Counted from the first letter of the stretch, positions 13,360 to 26,987 are shown. The stretch: DNA of 64,000 nucleotides from Gamarada debralockiae (GCA_002803225.1 NXFV01000921.1:1-64000), one strand, 5' to 3'. Numbers and translations: made by a program. The notes: generated by a model not told the origin, from the sequence alone.

Positions 13360-14134
13360 TCAAAAAGTGGCCGTCTTTGCAGGGGGACTAGCGCAGGTTG
13401 AGAGAGTAGTCCAAGGCGGCGTAGCTGTGGAGGCAGGGGCTCCAGAAATAGATTCTGCATTGACCAACACCGGAATGACGGCACCTGTGCTCAAAGAGAA
13501 AGCTTGATGATTCAGGACTATTTTGTTTCGTTAGCTTGTATCCTCTCCCCCAACCAAAGGCGATTTTTCATCACTCACCTCGTAGAACACTAGCAAGCTC
13601 TCCTGAACGGCTCGTGATCGAAATCAAGGTTCTGTCGTCATGGCTAAATACATCATTTAGGACTGTTCTGCTCCTAATATCCTGATCCGTTGACACTTCT
13701 CCCATAAGTGGCTTCCAAAGGAGATCCTGCTCGGTGAAACCGTCTCAATATCATAAGTTGGAAAGTTGCCATGAATGTACGTCTTATTGCTGCGACGATC
13801 ACACGTGCGGCCAGAAATGCCTTCACGGAACAGCTCCTTGACTGTCAGGATGAAAGGCTGGTTTCTTGTGATTGGGAGGGTAGAGAATGTGATATTGGCG
13901 GTCTCCAAGCAGCGAGTCAGGGGTGAGGTATAGTAAGTTCAGGCAGAGGGAGTTGTAGGCTCGTCCTGAAGGAAAAAACCGGTGATGATAGTGTAGTTGA
14001 TCCAGTCCTGGCCTTGCTCTGGGTTTCCTGGGTTTCCTGGGTTCCACGGCAGGTGTTGGACGAGAAGGGTAACGAGCTGTGCAAGTTAATGCCAAGAAGC
14101 TCGGGGCGACAGAACCAATTAACTTGAACGACAT
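13360..14134 (-). pseudogene. Secreted histidine phosphatase (phosphoglycerate-mutase-like), decayed
   Basis: Fragments in different frames line up with a fungal histidine acid/branch-1 phosphatase. They are WINYTIITGFFLQDEPTT (about 14013-13960), SPLTRCLETANITFSTLP and REGISGRTCDRRSNKTYIHG (about 13925-13770), DGFTEQDLLWKP followed by ISITSRSGELASVLR (about 13745-13580) and, after a 13519-13579 intron, a tail with FSLSTGAVIPVLV ending at 13360. The segment that should hold the first catalytic His (RHG motif) is missing between the first two fragments. A one-base loss shifts the frame near 13742. The second catalytic His, normally S-H-S-G, reads S-R-S-G. The first ATG (14134) gives a hydrophobic leader resembling a signal peptide. 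I infer a dead gene. Confidence 0.72.
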
Positions 14135-14813
14135 GATGGGCGATCTAGAGTGACAGCTTGATAAGACAACTGCTCGAAAGGCAGTACGTCTGATCTTTAT
14201 ATTCACGCCATTTCGGAGAAAATTGATTGGTAACCGGTTCTCTTGTGTTCAATTTAGTTGGCCGATGATCTTTTCGTCCTGTGATGACGGCACGTGTTGA
14301 TAGTTCCCCCCCCCAGGTGCTCGATTTCGGTCTGGGCAAAGAGGGGTTGGTCCAGCACGTGACTTGTATCTGGGGAACAACTTGGAAGTGGCGAATCGGA
14401 ATGGCCGGTCCAGGAAGGTTAAATTCAGGGGTGGACGGCGTTCAAAAGAAAGGGCTGCTGCGTCTTATTGGTCATCTCTTGTTGGAAGAATGTTCGTTTA
14501 TTCTGTGATTCGTTTCTTGGGATTGTCCCGTTTCCCATGGTACCAATCCAGTAGAAATACTCAATGAGAGGAGATTTTTGCTTTCCAAAAGATCCTTAAG
14601 TGACGTCTAAAGTCTGGTTTGTATGAGCGGCGTGTCGACCGAGATTGAACGCCATCACCTCCCATGAGAAGAGCTCAAAGGCGAGTTCAGCGCCAAATCT
14701 CCTGGATCCAGTTGATAATAATCCCTTAGCGCCGTTCAATTCCTCATTAAAGCATATTTTATCAATCTCCAGAACACCATCGACCTTTTAGTACACCTGA
14801 AAGTCGGACTTCC
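14135..14813. other. Intergenic spacer
   Basis: Lies between the phosphatase remnant and the 3' end of the Zn2Cys6 gene. It contains a C9 homopolymer near 14307-14316. No gene is recognised. Confidence 0.4.
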
Positions 14814-17465
14814 TCAACCCATAACCTGTTCGTCAAACATCCCATCAATCTGCATATTACTGACGGAGTCTTTGGCGGATTCGATTTGATCTGAAAGAAA
14901 GGGTTAGTATTTGCCGCTCAGAAATTCAGCATTGAGTCTTCATCACAAACCTCTCATTCCACCAAGTGCCTCGTAAGCCACCGAGTAGTTTCTCAACGCA
15001 TCCAGCACCATCTGCAATCCCTCATGTAGCTGTGCAAGAAGTCTCGCACTCGGACTGTCATTCCGCTCATTACTGACTGCGCCAATAAACCCCATAGCCC
15101 TAGTTTTGTAACACAGCATAATCATGGCGTAACTGCTTTGCATTGCACAACACGCAAACACCGGAATCATCCTGGGCGCCTTTGTATTATTCATCGGTGG
15201 AAAGTAACTCATGAGATCATTTCGGCGGACGGGTTGAGGGTATGGTAAAGACTGGAAGGAACGTGCAATGGCGAAAGAGGATTTCATGCAGACTTTGGCG
15301 GAGAAGTGAGAGGAGAAGGGGAGGATTGCGCACGCTGCGTTGCTTGGAGGTGGTGAAGAGTTGGATGGCGGTGACAGATTGGAGGGCAGTTGGTGAAAGG
15401 TGCTGCTGCAAGCACAAACGGGCTCTATAGGTGCATTCGCATTCTGAGGGATATCAGATGCGGATCGTAGGTCGCAGTGCTTCTTTGTGAAGACCGGGAT
15501 ATCGGAAAAGGCGCAATAACGGTGAAGCTTGATGCGAGCACTATTCAGCTTGATTCGAGCGATCCCTCTTAAGGCTTGCGCGACTTTCAACTCGGATACG
15601 TCCAGTGATACGGGTGGGTGTGACTCTAATGTCCAGATATCGGCTTTGGTGACGAGAGGTTCGATGATACTGTCGAGTTCAAGCATGCGTTGAGAAATTG
15701 TGGATGTATTTGAGTTTGACTTCAACGTCAAATCCAGGTCAATGACAAACTGGGTAGCGGATACAATGACCTGTTGTGCTTCGAGGAACACTGTCCAAGC
15801 CTAAGGTACGCCGTTAGCAAAATATTATGTCAAGTGTACTGACATAGCACGTGACTCACTTCGGGGTCTGCACTCAGAGTTGGGCCTAGGGTGGTGAAGC
15901 GGGGATCGTAGAGTAGAACAGGAGGCGGCTACAAGATGCTTAGTATATAATATGTAGCCTCGAAGAGATGACTTACCGAATTGCTGAGTATAGACCCTTG
16001 GCAGACAGTGATGTACTAATATGTTAGTTTTTTTTCTGGAGGAATTAACACGAAGTCGAGCAACATACTGTCATCCACCAGACTCTTCGACTTGACTCCG
16101 CATAATATCCTTCCTCGTCTGCCTTGCAATGTAATCCGAGATTAATGGCAGCATTCAAAGCTTGCCCAGCCCGGTTCCGCATCTTCGCGATATTTCCTCG
16201 TTGGGCATATTCGTAAGTACTCAGGAGAAGAAGTGCGATGATACTCTCAGTCTCCAAGGGAACTTGAGCATGAAACTGATTTCGATTCAGAGGGTTCGGA
16301 TCACTGCTCAAAGCATCTCCTGGCGAAGTTGTAGAGTCAGGCAATTCAGATTCAATCTCGATGCTTTCGAATGCTGACTGAGCAAAAGCTTGAGCCTGCT
16401 CTCGGCGGAGATGGACCGAGTCGGTTCCTGATGGTTCAGGATCATCAGGATGGGGGATGAGGGCTAATATTGCGGATATGGAAAGGCTTAATGGGGTTGA
16501 TGGCTCGAAGTCGGGTGATGCTTGACTGCTGAAAATTGCATCGGGAGCTGAGCGAAACCCAACTTCAGGGTTGTCAGTCACCTGATGAGCCTCAGGGGGT
16601 GGCAAAACTGGGAAGTATGGGTGAATATAGGTATAATAAGCACCAAGTCTAAGCCCAAAGTCAGATCCAGATTAAAAATGAAGACGGACAATGGGGAATT
16701 TCGCTTGCGCTCGCTCACATGTCTTGGTCATTTGAATACACACGAACAGAGGAACGAGGTTGATGGTCGCTTTCTGAGTTCGTTCCGGGATGCTCTGAAG
16801 TGTCATAACCACTGTCTTGACTTTCGTGCTTGGCTGAAAAGATCGCATCAAAAATGTAGTCGGTGTCGTCAAGTGACAAATCAAGTTGCTTCAATCCACC
16901 TCCAGGCGCCACCAGACCCAAGGTCTCGGCGAATGATTCTAATGATAGCGGTCAGAACCCGTATCTTTAGATGATTTTGAACCATTCTCACCTTGGTTAC
17001 TTTCCGGCAAAATCGAGAGTGAGCAGTGATTGAAGACATTGTTGTCCGATGTTGGACTTGGCTTCCGGCCACTGTCGGACGAAAGCTGCCTCTTCCGAAT
17101 TCTCGAACCACCTCGTTTGCTCGGCGTATACGTACAAGTCTTTCCTTTAGTAGTACACTACCATCGCATTAGTAAATTGAAGAACAGACGGAGATTTGTC
17201 GCTATTAAAGTGTCATATAATCTCACATTAAAACATTCTGGCTTCCCGTCGCATCTTGTTCTCGACGCCCGGCTGGGCCGGATGTCAGTCCAAATCGTCG
17301 AACTATGGATGAACCTAAATTCACTTGCCATTCAAGACACGCGACTTTGACAGGAGGAACTGCAAACTTCTTTCGAATCGGCTTTACTGGTTTAGTGCCA
17401 GTATTATTGGCGTTGGAGGCACTTCTTCCCCTGTCGGCATCAACAAAGTAAGAGTCAATATCCAT
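14814..17465 (-). CDS. Zn2Cys6 fungal-specific transcription factor
   Basis: Nine exons give 727 aa. Introns are 17273-17328, 17158-17226, 16939-16991, 16649-16718, 16016-16068, 15929-15976, 15801-15859 and 14891-14950, and the frame closes at all eight. Residues 43-69 form a perfect C-x2-C-x6-C-x5-C-x2-C-x6-C binuclear zinc cluster, followed by a basic stretch (SKRGGSRIRKRQ). The middle holds the fungal_trans homology region with YYTYIHPYFPVLPP and SSRRVWWMT motifs. Intron 1 has a GC donor (GCAAGT) and splits the codon of the second zinc Cys, so zinc binding depends on that splice. It sits beside the minus-strand methionine-type genes, which suggests but does not prove that it is their local regulator. 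Target DNA is unknown. Confidence 0.88.
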
Positions 17466-18230
17466 TTTTGCGAAGTGAGTTGAGGAAAGAGCGGGAAGAT
17501 AGTTTTTTAAACGGCAAAGTGCAGGAACAGCGACTCACATGATGTAGAGGTTTCACTCGGCTGCAGATGCGCAAGCGAGGGTCTAGGGCTGGAGCGGGAT
17601 GAACAAAAAGCAGAAGAGGTAAACTTGCGCAATATCTGGGTGGCAGGCAGGCACAGATAAGGGAAATCGTCCGAATCAGCCTGCAATTGAGCCGATCAAC
17701 TCCCAAAACATCCTAGGATGTGCCTGCAGCGGCGAGATATGTGAAAAGAGAAAACAGAGCAATGAGAGGAAGGGAATGGCTGACGAAGAGCGCCCGCAGA
17801 TAATGTGGGACAGCCTGGACCGAGGATGCAAGTTATGATTGATCAGCAAGCGATATTTATTCTCCTTTCATCTCGATTCCGGGATTTGAAAATTTCATCT
17901 TCAGACCCCGAAATATCACGCATTGACATCGACGATATTGAGCATCGCAAACCTGATATTCGCACATAGCTCTGTTTGAGACAAGTGTTGCTTAACAGGG
18001 TATGAAGAAAGTAGCAAATGAAAGCGCGGAATGCTGGGACAGAGTAGCAGGTTTCGGGGTCTCGTTATAGGTTTCTCGTTTGTATGCCACGTGTAAAGTC
18101 ACATGCAACCATATCACATGATAGCGTTGCACCCCTTTATATTCGAGCGGTACCGTAGATATTCTAAGTCTAGACTGTTCCTCTATACACAGGAAGGAAC
18201 TAAAGAGCATTGAAAGGGGCTCGCAGGAAA
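17466..18230. other. Intergenic: regulator promoter and 3' flank of the PLP gene
   Basis: Holds the upstream region of the Zn2Cys6 gene (minus strand). CACGTG-like and CACATGAT elements occur at about 18088-18120. No further gene is seen. Confidence 0.4.
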
Positions 18231-19772
<1,542 letters not shown>

Positions 19773-19860
19773 GTTGAATGAAGATGAAGGTCGGACTTTG
19801 GTATCAAAAGAGTGAGATGAGAGGGAATTCTGAACAAGTCTCAGCCAACTGCCCTTGAAG

Positions 19861-19870
19861 GTATATATAG
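19861..19870 (-). promoter_or_regulatory. TATA-like element of the PLP gamma-synthase gene
   Basis: An alternating TATATATA run lies about 90 bp upstream of the ATG at 19772 on the minus strand, followed by a CT-rich leader. Position and sequence fit a core promoter. Confidence 0.45.
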
Positions 19871-20571
19871 CAACATGATCGAATTCCCGTCACCCATCGA
19901 CCCCTCTTTGAACGTCATCCTTCACTTCGAAGTTCGAAGTCGAATCCCGCAACAGTCCCCTATCTCTCACTTTCTATGCCCTCAAGCCCACCTCCCAAGT
20001 TCCTACTGCAACGTCTCAAAGTATCAAACACCGAGAACACAGATACAGAAAATATGCATAAAGGATATCACCAACACCGACTTCGAAAAACCGGAAGCAG
20101 TCGGAGGTACGTATCTCGCCTCAGGGCACCCCACGCTCCCCACATACTCGGAGAGGACAATAAGATAAGGTTGGTTGTTGGGCTTGCATGAGGGGTTCAC
20201 AGATTCAAATCCCGAATTGGAATCCCTGCAAAGTTCACTTTTACATCTTAGAATTAGAGTTTTGAGGCTTTAGAATACCCCAGAGCTCGACGGTTTACTT
20301 CCCACATTCAGTATCACGCATCCTTCGGATGGCACGTGAAAGCTGGGAGGTTGTCGTCACGTTCGTTCAACTTGAAATGCCGCCAGAGAGATTGTGGGGG
20401 GTAGAAAAGTCGCAAGGAAATACGTTTCAAAACGTGATATAAATTGGAATCTCGTAATTTGGGAAGTTTGCAACTTTGTTCAGGATCTATTCTATTTTCG
20501 TGCACTTGACATTGACTAAACAACCTCCTGTTGGCGTCTCACAGCTCCATGAGGCTCAAAACTCCTCACTT
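19871..20571. other. Intergenic spacer
   Basis: Upstream region of the PLP enzyme and 3' flank of aspartokinase. A CACGTGA element lies near 20333-20339. No gene is recognised. Confidence 0.4.
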
Positions 20572-22566
20572 TCAGTATAACCACGGCCCTATTAAAGGTT
20601 AGAGAGATGCCAAAAGAACCGAAGAAGCTTACCTTTCATCAGGCTATTTTGAACTATTGGCGCATGTCCTTTGATCCGAGGGATGCCCAGGACGTTGGTG
20701 TGAATGATATCCATGGCAACCTGCGCATCTTCTTTCTTCACTACCAGTCTGATGAACCATTAGCTTGGATTTACATTCATGAAACGGGTAGCCTACTCAC
20801 GAGATGTTGATTTCGCTTGCTCCCTGCCCGATGTGGTAGATATTCACCCCACCACTCGCCAGCGTTGAAAATATTTGACCTTCAAAGTGTCAGTATTAGG
20901 TCTAGTTCTCAAGCTTTAAGAGGGGCACTCACCAGCTATGCCAACCATATTCCGCATCTTATGCCCAATAACAGACACAATAGCCATGTCTCTCAAAATC
21001 TCCACCTTCCCGCACTTCTCCAAACTCTCCATCACCCTGTCAACCTTTTCAGAGGTATCCAAAGTAGACAACGCAAGACTAACGGACTGCTCACTACTTG
21101 TGATCAAATCCGCAACTGCATCCAGCTGATTCAACTTCCCAAACACCTGCGCCAGAAACCCATGTGACTTCTTCTGGCGATTCGATTGAACGTTGATCAG
21201 AAAAATGGACTCCTTGGAGGTCAAAGCTGTTGGCGCTCGTCGACTTTGAGATTCGCCGTAGTACCCATTTGCGCTCATAAAAGATGTGATGCTAGTATTT
21301 GGAGGAGTGACTGGTGTGGGAGAGCGGGATTCTGATCCGAAACTTGGTGAACTGGTTCCGCTCCGTTGAGAGGGGTAGATTATTGTCCCGCTTCCGGAGG
21401 GGTTCTTGACGTTTTTGAGTCGTAGTGGGATATTGGCGCTGCGAATTTGCTCCATTGTGAAGGGGTGGATGACCTGCTATTAATCAGTACCAATAACTCA
21501 AACGATTTCGACAATTCTTGAACTTACTTCACTTCCATAGTACGTGAGTTCGGATGCTTCTTCCAAAGTCACGGTGGCCAGCAGTCGAGCTGAGGGTACC
21601 TTTCTTGGATCCGCGGTAAATATGCCGTCGACCTCCTTCCATATTTGGAGTTCTGATGCAAAGGTCCCAACAGCACACATCGCCGCGCAAAGATCTGAGT
21701 AACCGCGACCGACGCTGGTGAGGAGTGATGTTGGCATCATTCCAAAGAAACCTAATATAACATATCAGCCAAGTAGACCACTTCGTTGATTGGAAACTCA
21801 CCTGTCACTACCGGGAGGCTATTCCCGCATTCTTCAAGTCGGCGCCCAACTTCTACTACAAGTGCATCGAAGAATCTGGGCCCAAGTTCGTCGTACACCA
21901 AGATTTGTCTGTACTTGTCCTCTCCGTATGCTTTTGTGACAATATCATCGAGAATCACCACCTTTGCATCAATCCCCTGGAAGCTGTTAGTAAGAAAGAG
22001 GCAAAATAGATTGTGATTACAAACTTTGCTCATCAACGATGCGGCAACGACTCGGCATGCCAGCTTTTCGCCCGTGGCTACAACTCGATCTTTCGATCTT
22101 GCAGAGAGTTCTCCTATTGTCTGAAATTGTTAGATGTTTCGGTTTATGCTATATCATGGGAACTCCAACTCACCTGTGCTGCCGAAAGAAATCTGCGCAA
22201 CTCCTCGCAATCGTCCACAATGCTCACATCCAATTCCTCGAAAACCCCACTAGATGATTCCCCATCAGCCTGCATTCGAAGCTGCCTACTTGACTCCAAA
22301 TGTTGATCCCGAATTGTATCAATTGTGTCATTCAACTCCTTTTGGCACTTCATCGAGGCAGTCGCATATTCGATCGCTTGCAGGAGCAGACTCGTCGTCC
22401 CCAGTGACTTTGATGTTCCAGACATCGCTGAGCACACGACAGCAACATTGTTGCTTAGCAGATATTGCGGTATGATCTCTCCTGTAATGGCAGGAAGGAG
22501 CTTTCCTAAGCTTGTTCCTCCGTACTTTTGAACGATCCACGGTTTCTGTTGAAGAATTAGAGGCAT
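20572..22566 (-). CDS. Aspartate kinase (HOM3/FUB3 family)
   Basis: Eight exons give 546 aa. Introns are 22121-22173, 21977-22024, 21752-21801, 21474-21527, 20880-20932, 20749-20800 and 20589-20632, and all junctions keep frame. The start MPLILQQKPWIVQKYGGTS carries the nucleotide-binding KYGGTS motif. VGRGYSD, KEVDGIFTADPR and LTYYGSEV are standard aspartokinase signatures. Two C-terminal ACT regulatory domains follow (IFLINVQSN... and MAIVSVIGHKMRNMVGIAG...). It phosphorylates aspartate, the first step towards homoserine, methionine and threonine. A Ser/Pro/Thr-rich insert precedes the first ACT domain. The last 17-nt exon ends GPWLY. If the final intron were retained, the protein would end slightly differently at about 20597. 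Whether this is the only copy or a cluster paralogue like Fub3 cannot be decided from the window. Confidence 0.9.
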
Positions 22567-23094
22567 GTCGAAGTTTGTTGAGGTTTGCGCAGTGCGGGTG
22601 ACAAGACAGAACCGAATGATGAATCTGTGACGACAACATGCTGGTGAATGCGTAAAATAAAACTAATACTGTAGTTGAGTGTGTACACATGAGACGTGAG
22701 ACGTTGCTCCCGGGATCTGGTCGGGCTTTGGGTTTGTGCTGCGAAAATCATGAGCGGAGTCGGCCGCTTGGCCTTCCCCGTAATCACAGGATTGAAGTGA
22801 GCAATTTACATCTTAGACTCCACTTTCTGCCACATCTATGTAAAATTTGGACATAAAAATAATAATTAATAATCGCCGAAAGAGAGGTATCAGAATTGGT
22901 GACTCAATTGATTTTCAATAGGAATGACACGAATGGGTGACTTTATCCCCCTCGGAGCTCAATTATGCGTGGCTTCAGCAACTCCAGCAACGCAAAACAG
23001 TAAAAGAATCGGATTGACTACATTGAATGGGATGCGGTTTTCTATATTAGTCTATGTAAGCACCTAAAAGAAATAGAGTAATCAGCCCCCCAAT
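22567..23094. other. Intergenic spacer
   Basis: Aspartokinase promoter (minus strand) and 3' flank of the acetyltransferase gene. AT-rich around 22850-22880. No gene is recognised. Confidence 0.4.
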
Positions 23095-24709
23095 CTACCA
23101 GCCAGACTCGATTTCTCCAAAGACGCTATCTTTGACAACGTTCACGAGAGAATATTCTTCCGTAATAAGTGGAGGACATTCATAAATCCAGGGACATCTG
23201 CCCCTGAGGTGTTCCTCAATCAAAGGTCCCAAAATCTCAAACTCTAACAGAAAGCCATCATGTCCTTCAGGAGATGGTATCATCACCAAAGACGCGTCCG
23301 GCAAAGCATGGACAAGAACTTCCTGCTGCTCAGGCCTGAACAACACATCGGATTCTATTCCAACCACGAGACTTTTTGGTGGCATGCTGCTGAACACATC
23401 TGACAAGATCTCATTTCGAGAAGCACCGTCGCATTCGAGTTCTTTCCTGACTCGGCCTCTCGTGACATCGTGATGATCCATCTTCCGTGTGAGGTGAATG
23501 AAGCAATTGGCGTCGAAACGGCTGACGAACTTTTGGCCCTGGTATTGTAGATAACTCTGTGCCGTGAACATGGGATTTTCAGATTTTCGTCTTGTTGGTA
23601 AAAGGCATCCATTCATCTTGCTATCCCTTCTGATGCCGTTTGAGCTTGGTGGGTTTTGGTGGACATTTGACAATTTCGACTTCCGATCCTCTCTTGATGC
23701 AGCTGGGTTCCTTCCGAATCTAGTACTGAAGGAAGACGAAGAGCGATATGTGAGCATCGCTACCATTCGGGCTGCGGCAAGGCCAGACGCTGGTTGGCTA
23801 TTAGGAGTCGGAAGGTAATAACCATCTTCGAAAGCCGGGTCTGCAAAGACACATTGCCGCTGAGCTTCTGCCCAAGAAATGCCCCATGCATCGTGATCGA
23901 CTGAGGTTGATATTGGAATGACTGTTTTCACGTAGCCGTCCGGAGTGCAGAGTGGCCATTCAAGGGTTGCCATTCCTCCCATTGAACCTAGAACACCGGG
24001 GAGTCAGTAATTTCCTAGCCCGAACTGTTTTAAGAGCGAGCGGAGTGATTCGCGCTGTGTGGGGAATATCGGGAGCAAATGGAGTACATAAGAGTAAGCG
24101 CGAGTGAGAGCAGGAGGTGGGAAAACAGAGAGCCGACGTTCCTTACCTCCAACAACAGCTGCGACGCTTGAAACCCTGAGTGCATCCAGAACCAACTTGT
24201 GCAGACTATAAAATGATCAATTAGCGGGGCATTTGAACAGTACGCAGTGAGTAAAGCTTACCGGACGTCATCCCGTATTGTCGTCTGAGGAAATTCTGGA
24301 CCATAGATTCGTCCAACCTTTGGATTAATACTCAGCGACGAAGTGGTACCATAGGGGGACCCAAGCACATTTGCGCAGAAGATGAAATATCTCGAGATAT
24401 CAAATGCGTTTCCATTGCCCAAAAGCGGTCCCCACCAGTCCCCAATGTCGCTGCTTCCAGAAAGCGCGTGGCAGACCACCAAACAGTTGTCGCCATTCGA
24501 ATTGAGCTTCCCCCAAGTCTTATACGCAACAGTCACATCCTTCAACTCATCTCCGGATTCGAGCTCAAAGGAGTCAAGCAAGGCCAGCCTCTGATCGGCC
24601 ACGAAGTTCAAATACTCGTTTGTCGCGCTAGGGATGTGATCCAGACCTTTGAGAGTTAACGATATTTCTTGGATGTACTTGGAATTGGCAACGCACTTAT
24701 CACTGCCAT
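23095..24709 (-). CDS. Homoserine O-acetyltransferase (MET2/FUB5-like, alpha/beta hydrolase fold)
   Basis: Five-exon-segment model of 449 aa: four introns at 24647-24696, 24206-24261, 24147-24146 boundary onward (23988-24146), frame closed at each, with a first exon of only 13 nt (MAVI). The fold is shown by VAYKTWGKLN, CHALSGSSDIGDWWGPLLG and SPYGTTSSLSINP. The nucleophile elbow is GGSMGG with Ser154. The likely catalytic Asp is in GIESDVLFRPEQQ and the His in EGHDGFLLEFE. It transfers acetyl from acetyl-CoA to homoserine to make O-acetylhomoserine, the substrate of the adjacent PLP enzyme. Fungal serine O-acetyltransferase (cysA type) belongs to the same family and is the main alternative. 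The Ser/Arg/Lys-rich insert after GRNPAAS is typical of fungal members. It is divergently arranged with the nitrilase across 442 bp. Confidence 0.87.
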
Positions 24710-25151
24710 TCTTTCCTGAAAATCCAGCTTAGGTAGTTTCTTTGATTCGGCTTGATTCAAGCTGTGGAAATAATCGCGATAATTTACTTGGGTTTCTGTT
24801 GGCCGAATGACGCTTGAAGGCTGAAGCACAGAGTGACGGACACCCCCACATCATGAAGTACTTCCTCAATGAGCGGGGATCTATAGACTGCCAGGAGAAA
24901 ACTCGGATTGCCATTCTAGACTCTGGAAACGGTGCAGTGATTGGTGACTGACGCCCAGCACTCGTTCAAGGGCAATTCAAATCCCGGAGGACTTTCAGTT
25001 AACCTTTTTTTTCTTCGGGGTCTGGCCTTGCCAAACTTGACATCGAACAGTCATCAAACTCCATCAACAAAACCATCAATCATGTCCGCCTTCCCATCAA
25101 GAAGCCTGCGATCGTATCGCAGCGGACGCATAGCATCACTCAGTATCAATC
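24710..25151. promoter_or_regulatory. Shared divergent promoter: acetyltransferase / nitrilase
   Basis: A 442-bp space between two divergent starts. A CT/T-rich tract (about 25001-25020) precedes the nitrilase. An out-of-frame ATG at 25082 opens an upstream frame that overlaps the nitrilase ATG at 25152, so translation or a 5' intron may be more complex than drawn. Confidence 0.4.
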
Positions 25152-26395
25152 ATGGGTCGTGCGCAGCAGAGCGTGAAGATTGCAGCAGTGCAGGCGGCGC
25201 CGGTTGCGTTCGACCTCATTGAAAGCCTCAAGAAGGTTGGACAATTCACGGCCCAGGCAGCATCTCAGGGCGCAGAACTAGTGGCATTTCCTGAAGCATT
25301 CCTATCTGCGTATCCATGGCGATATGCGTTCGATGCCACGATTGGGACTCGCGAACCTCGAGGTATGAAGACGCGTCGGTGTCGTGTCCCGCGAAGAACC
25401 CCACTCACTTTCTCCAGGTCGTCTCTGGTGGCGTAAATACTATGAATCGTCGCTTGCGATTCCCTCCCCCGAATTCGATGTCCTACGAAATTGCGCGAAG
25501 GAGAACGATATAAATTTGTCGATTGGCATAATTGAGAAAGACGGTGGGACGTTATACTGCACGGCACTACTCATTGGAAAGGATGGAACGCTGCTGAGTC
25601 GACATCGGAAGGTACGCAAAGTTCATTTGATAATTGGGGATTATTGCTGAGACGCCCCTTGCTCATTCCAACAGCTGCGGAAAGACTGGTCTGGGGAAGG
25701 GGTTCTGGAGATTCACTCAAAGTCGTGGATGCGGGGTTCGGCAAAATAGGGGGATTGATATGGTGCGAGAACTCCCACGTCACTCAGAACTCCTGAGCTA
25801 ACTCTGCCCCAGTTGGGAGAATTATATGCCGGCTGCCAGACTGGCGTTGTACCAACTTGGCATCGAGTAAGTCTCGTCTCAAGGACGGCATGTTCGTCCC
25901 AATCACTCTGACAAACGCAGAATCTACGTCGCTCCTCATGCAGATGATTTGCCTTCGTGGATTGCATCCATGCAGCACATAGCAAAAGAAGGACGATGCT
26001 TTGTTATTTCAGTGAATCAGTTCTGCAAAGTTTCAGACTTCCCGCCAGAATACCCGCCATTCACTGCCGGACATCATGATCGAAGTCCAGAGGGGCAGCC
26101 TTGGAGTCAAGATGATATCCTCAATCATGGAGGATCATGTGTAGTTGGTCCTCTAGGTACCTTCCTCGTTGAGCCTGTTTGGGACAAAGAAGAGATCTTA
26201 TACACTACGTTGAATCTTTCAGATTTGGCAGAGGCGAGGGTAAGGCCCTTGCTTCCCCGAGACGACCGTTTCTGACCTTTTTGCTAGATGGACTTCGACC
26301 CAGTGGGAAGTTATTCAAGGCCTGATATTTTCTCATTAAGTGTGAATACAAAACCTGGCGTGAATGTGGCCTTCCAAGTGAATCTTGGGGTATAA
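25152..26395 (+). CDS. Nitrilase (C-N hydrolase family), with a defective-looking intron acceptor
   Basis: Conceptual 328 aa in six exons. Introns are 25363-25417, 25612-25661, 25763-25812, 25867-25920 and 26240-26287. The catalytic triad is visible: Glu48 in AFPEAFL, Lys135 in SRHRK and Cys169 in the GGLICWENYMP block, whose Cys codon is restored by splicing intron 3. Further conserved blocks are [16 protein letters not shown] and the C-terminal [12 protein letters not shown]. Nitrilases convert R-CN to the acid plus ammonia, usually in the cytosol. Problem: to keep frame between SRHRK and [12 protein letters not shown], intron 2 must end at 25661 with TTG instead of an AG. The nearest real AGs (25651, 25674) shift frame into an early stop. 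So the gene is either a recent pseudogene, uses a rare non-AG acceptor, or contains a base error. All other junctions are canonical. Confidence 0.75.
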
Positions 26396-26790
26396 ACCTA
26401 AAGCATCTCCATATTTGAGAATCTAAACAGACATGCTGCAGATTTCCATGATCGGATACTTCAAAATATACCCTAGGTACAGTTGAATCAAGCATCGCAG
26501 TTTTGTGTGACTGCCGTCGCTTTCATGTTGTAAAATTGCCAGCTTATGAGTGCGAGTGAGCCACTCCTTCATCGAACAGCCCTTGTACTGGAAGCAAAAA
26601 ATAAAGAAAATAAAGCCAAATTGTTAAAGCGATTTGAAGAATCAAAAAGAGCCTATATCGTTGCATACAAAGAACCTACACCTCCGGGCTTCAGATGATG
26701 AGGCTATAGCAGATCGGCATCGAAGTAGTTCCTCGTGTAGCTCGCACTCCTTGTGTTCTCTTCACAACAATAACACCCGACCATCCCACC
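26396..26790. other. Nitrilase 3' flank
   Basis: AT-rich downstream region with no gene recognised. It ends at the MITE target site. Confidence 0.4.
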
Positions 26791-26792
26791 TA

Positions 26793-26987
26793 CAGTAAAA
26801 CCTGCCTATAACGAATCTGGATATAACGAACGCTAACAAATCCCTCGATATAACGTACGAGACGAAAAGCTTTACAGGGATAATTTGTATGAAGACAGGG
26901 ATTCTATATAACGATCTCTGGATATAACGAATTTTTGGGCCATCGCCCATACAGATTTTTCGTGTTCGTTATAACCAAGTTTTACTG
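26793..26987. mobile_element. MITE with Tc1/mariner-type (pogo/Fot1-like) inverted repeats
   Basis: A 195-bp non-coding element. Its left end starts CAGTAAAACCTGCCTATAAC. The reverse complement of its right end starts CAGTAAAACTTGGTTATAAC, and the match continues into CGAA. It is flanked by TA on both sides (26791-26792 and 26988-26989), the expected target-site duplication. The TIR sequence class (CAGTAAAACC..ATAACGAA) is typical of pogo/Fot1-type elements. The interior has several more copies of the TATAACGA word (near 26820, 26850, 26910 and 26925). No transposase is encoded, so it must have moved in trans. Confidence 0.85.

Noticed and set aside
25082..25222. Upstream frame beginning MSAFPSRSLRSYRSG before the nitrilase
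   Set aside because: It is out of frame with the nitrilase and has no family similarity; kept only as a possible upstream ORF.
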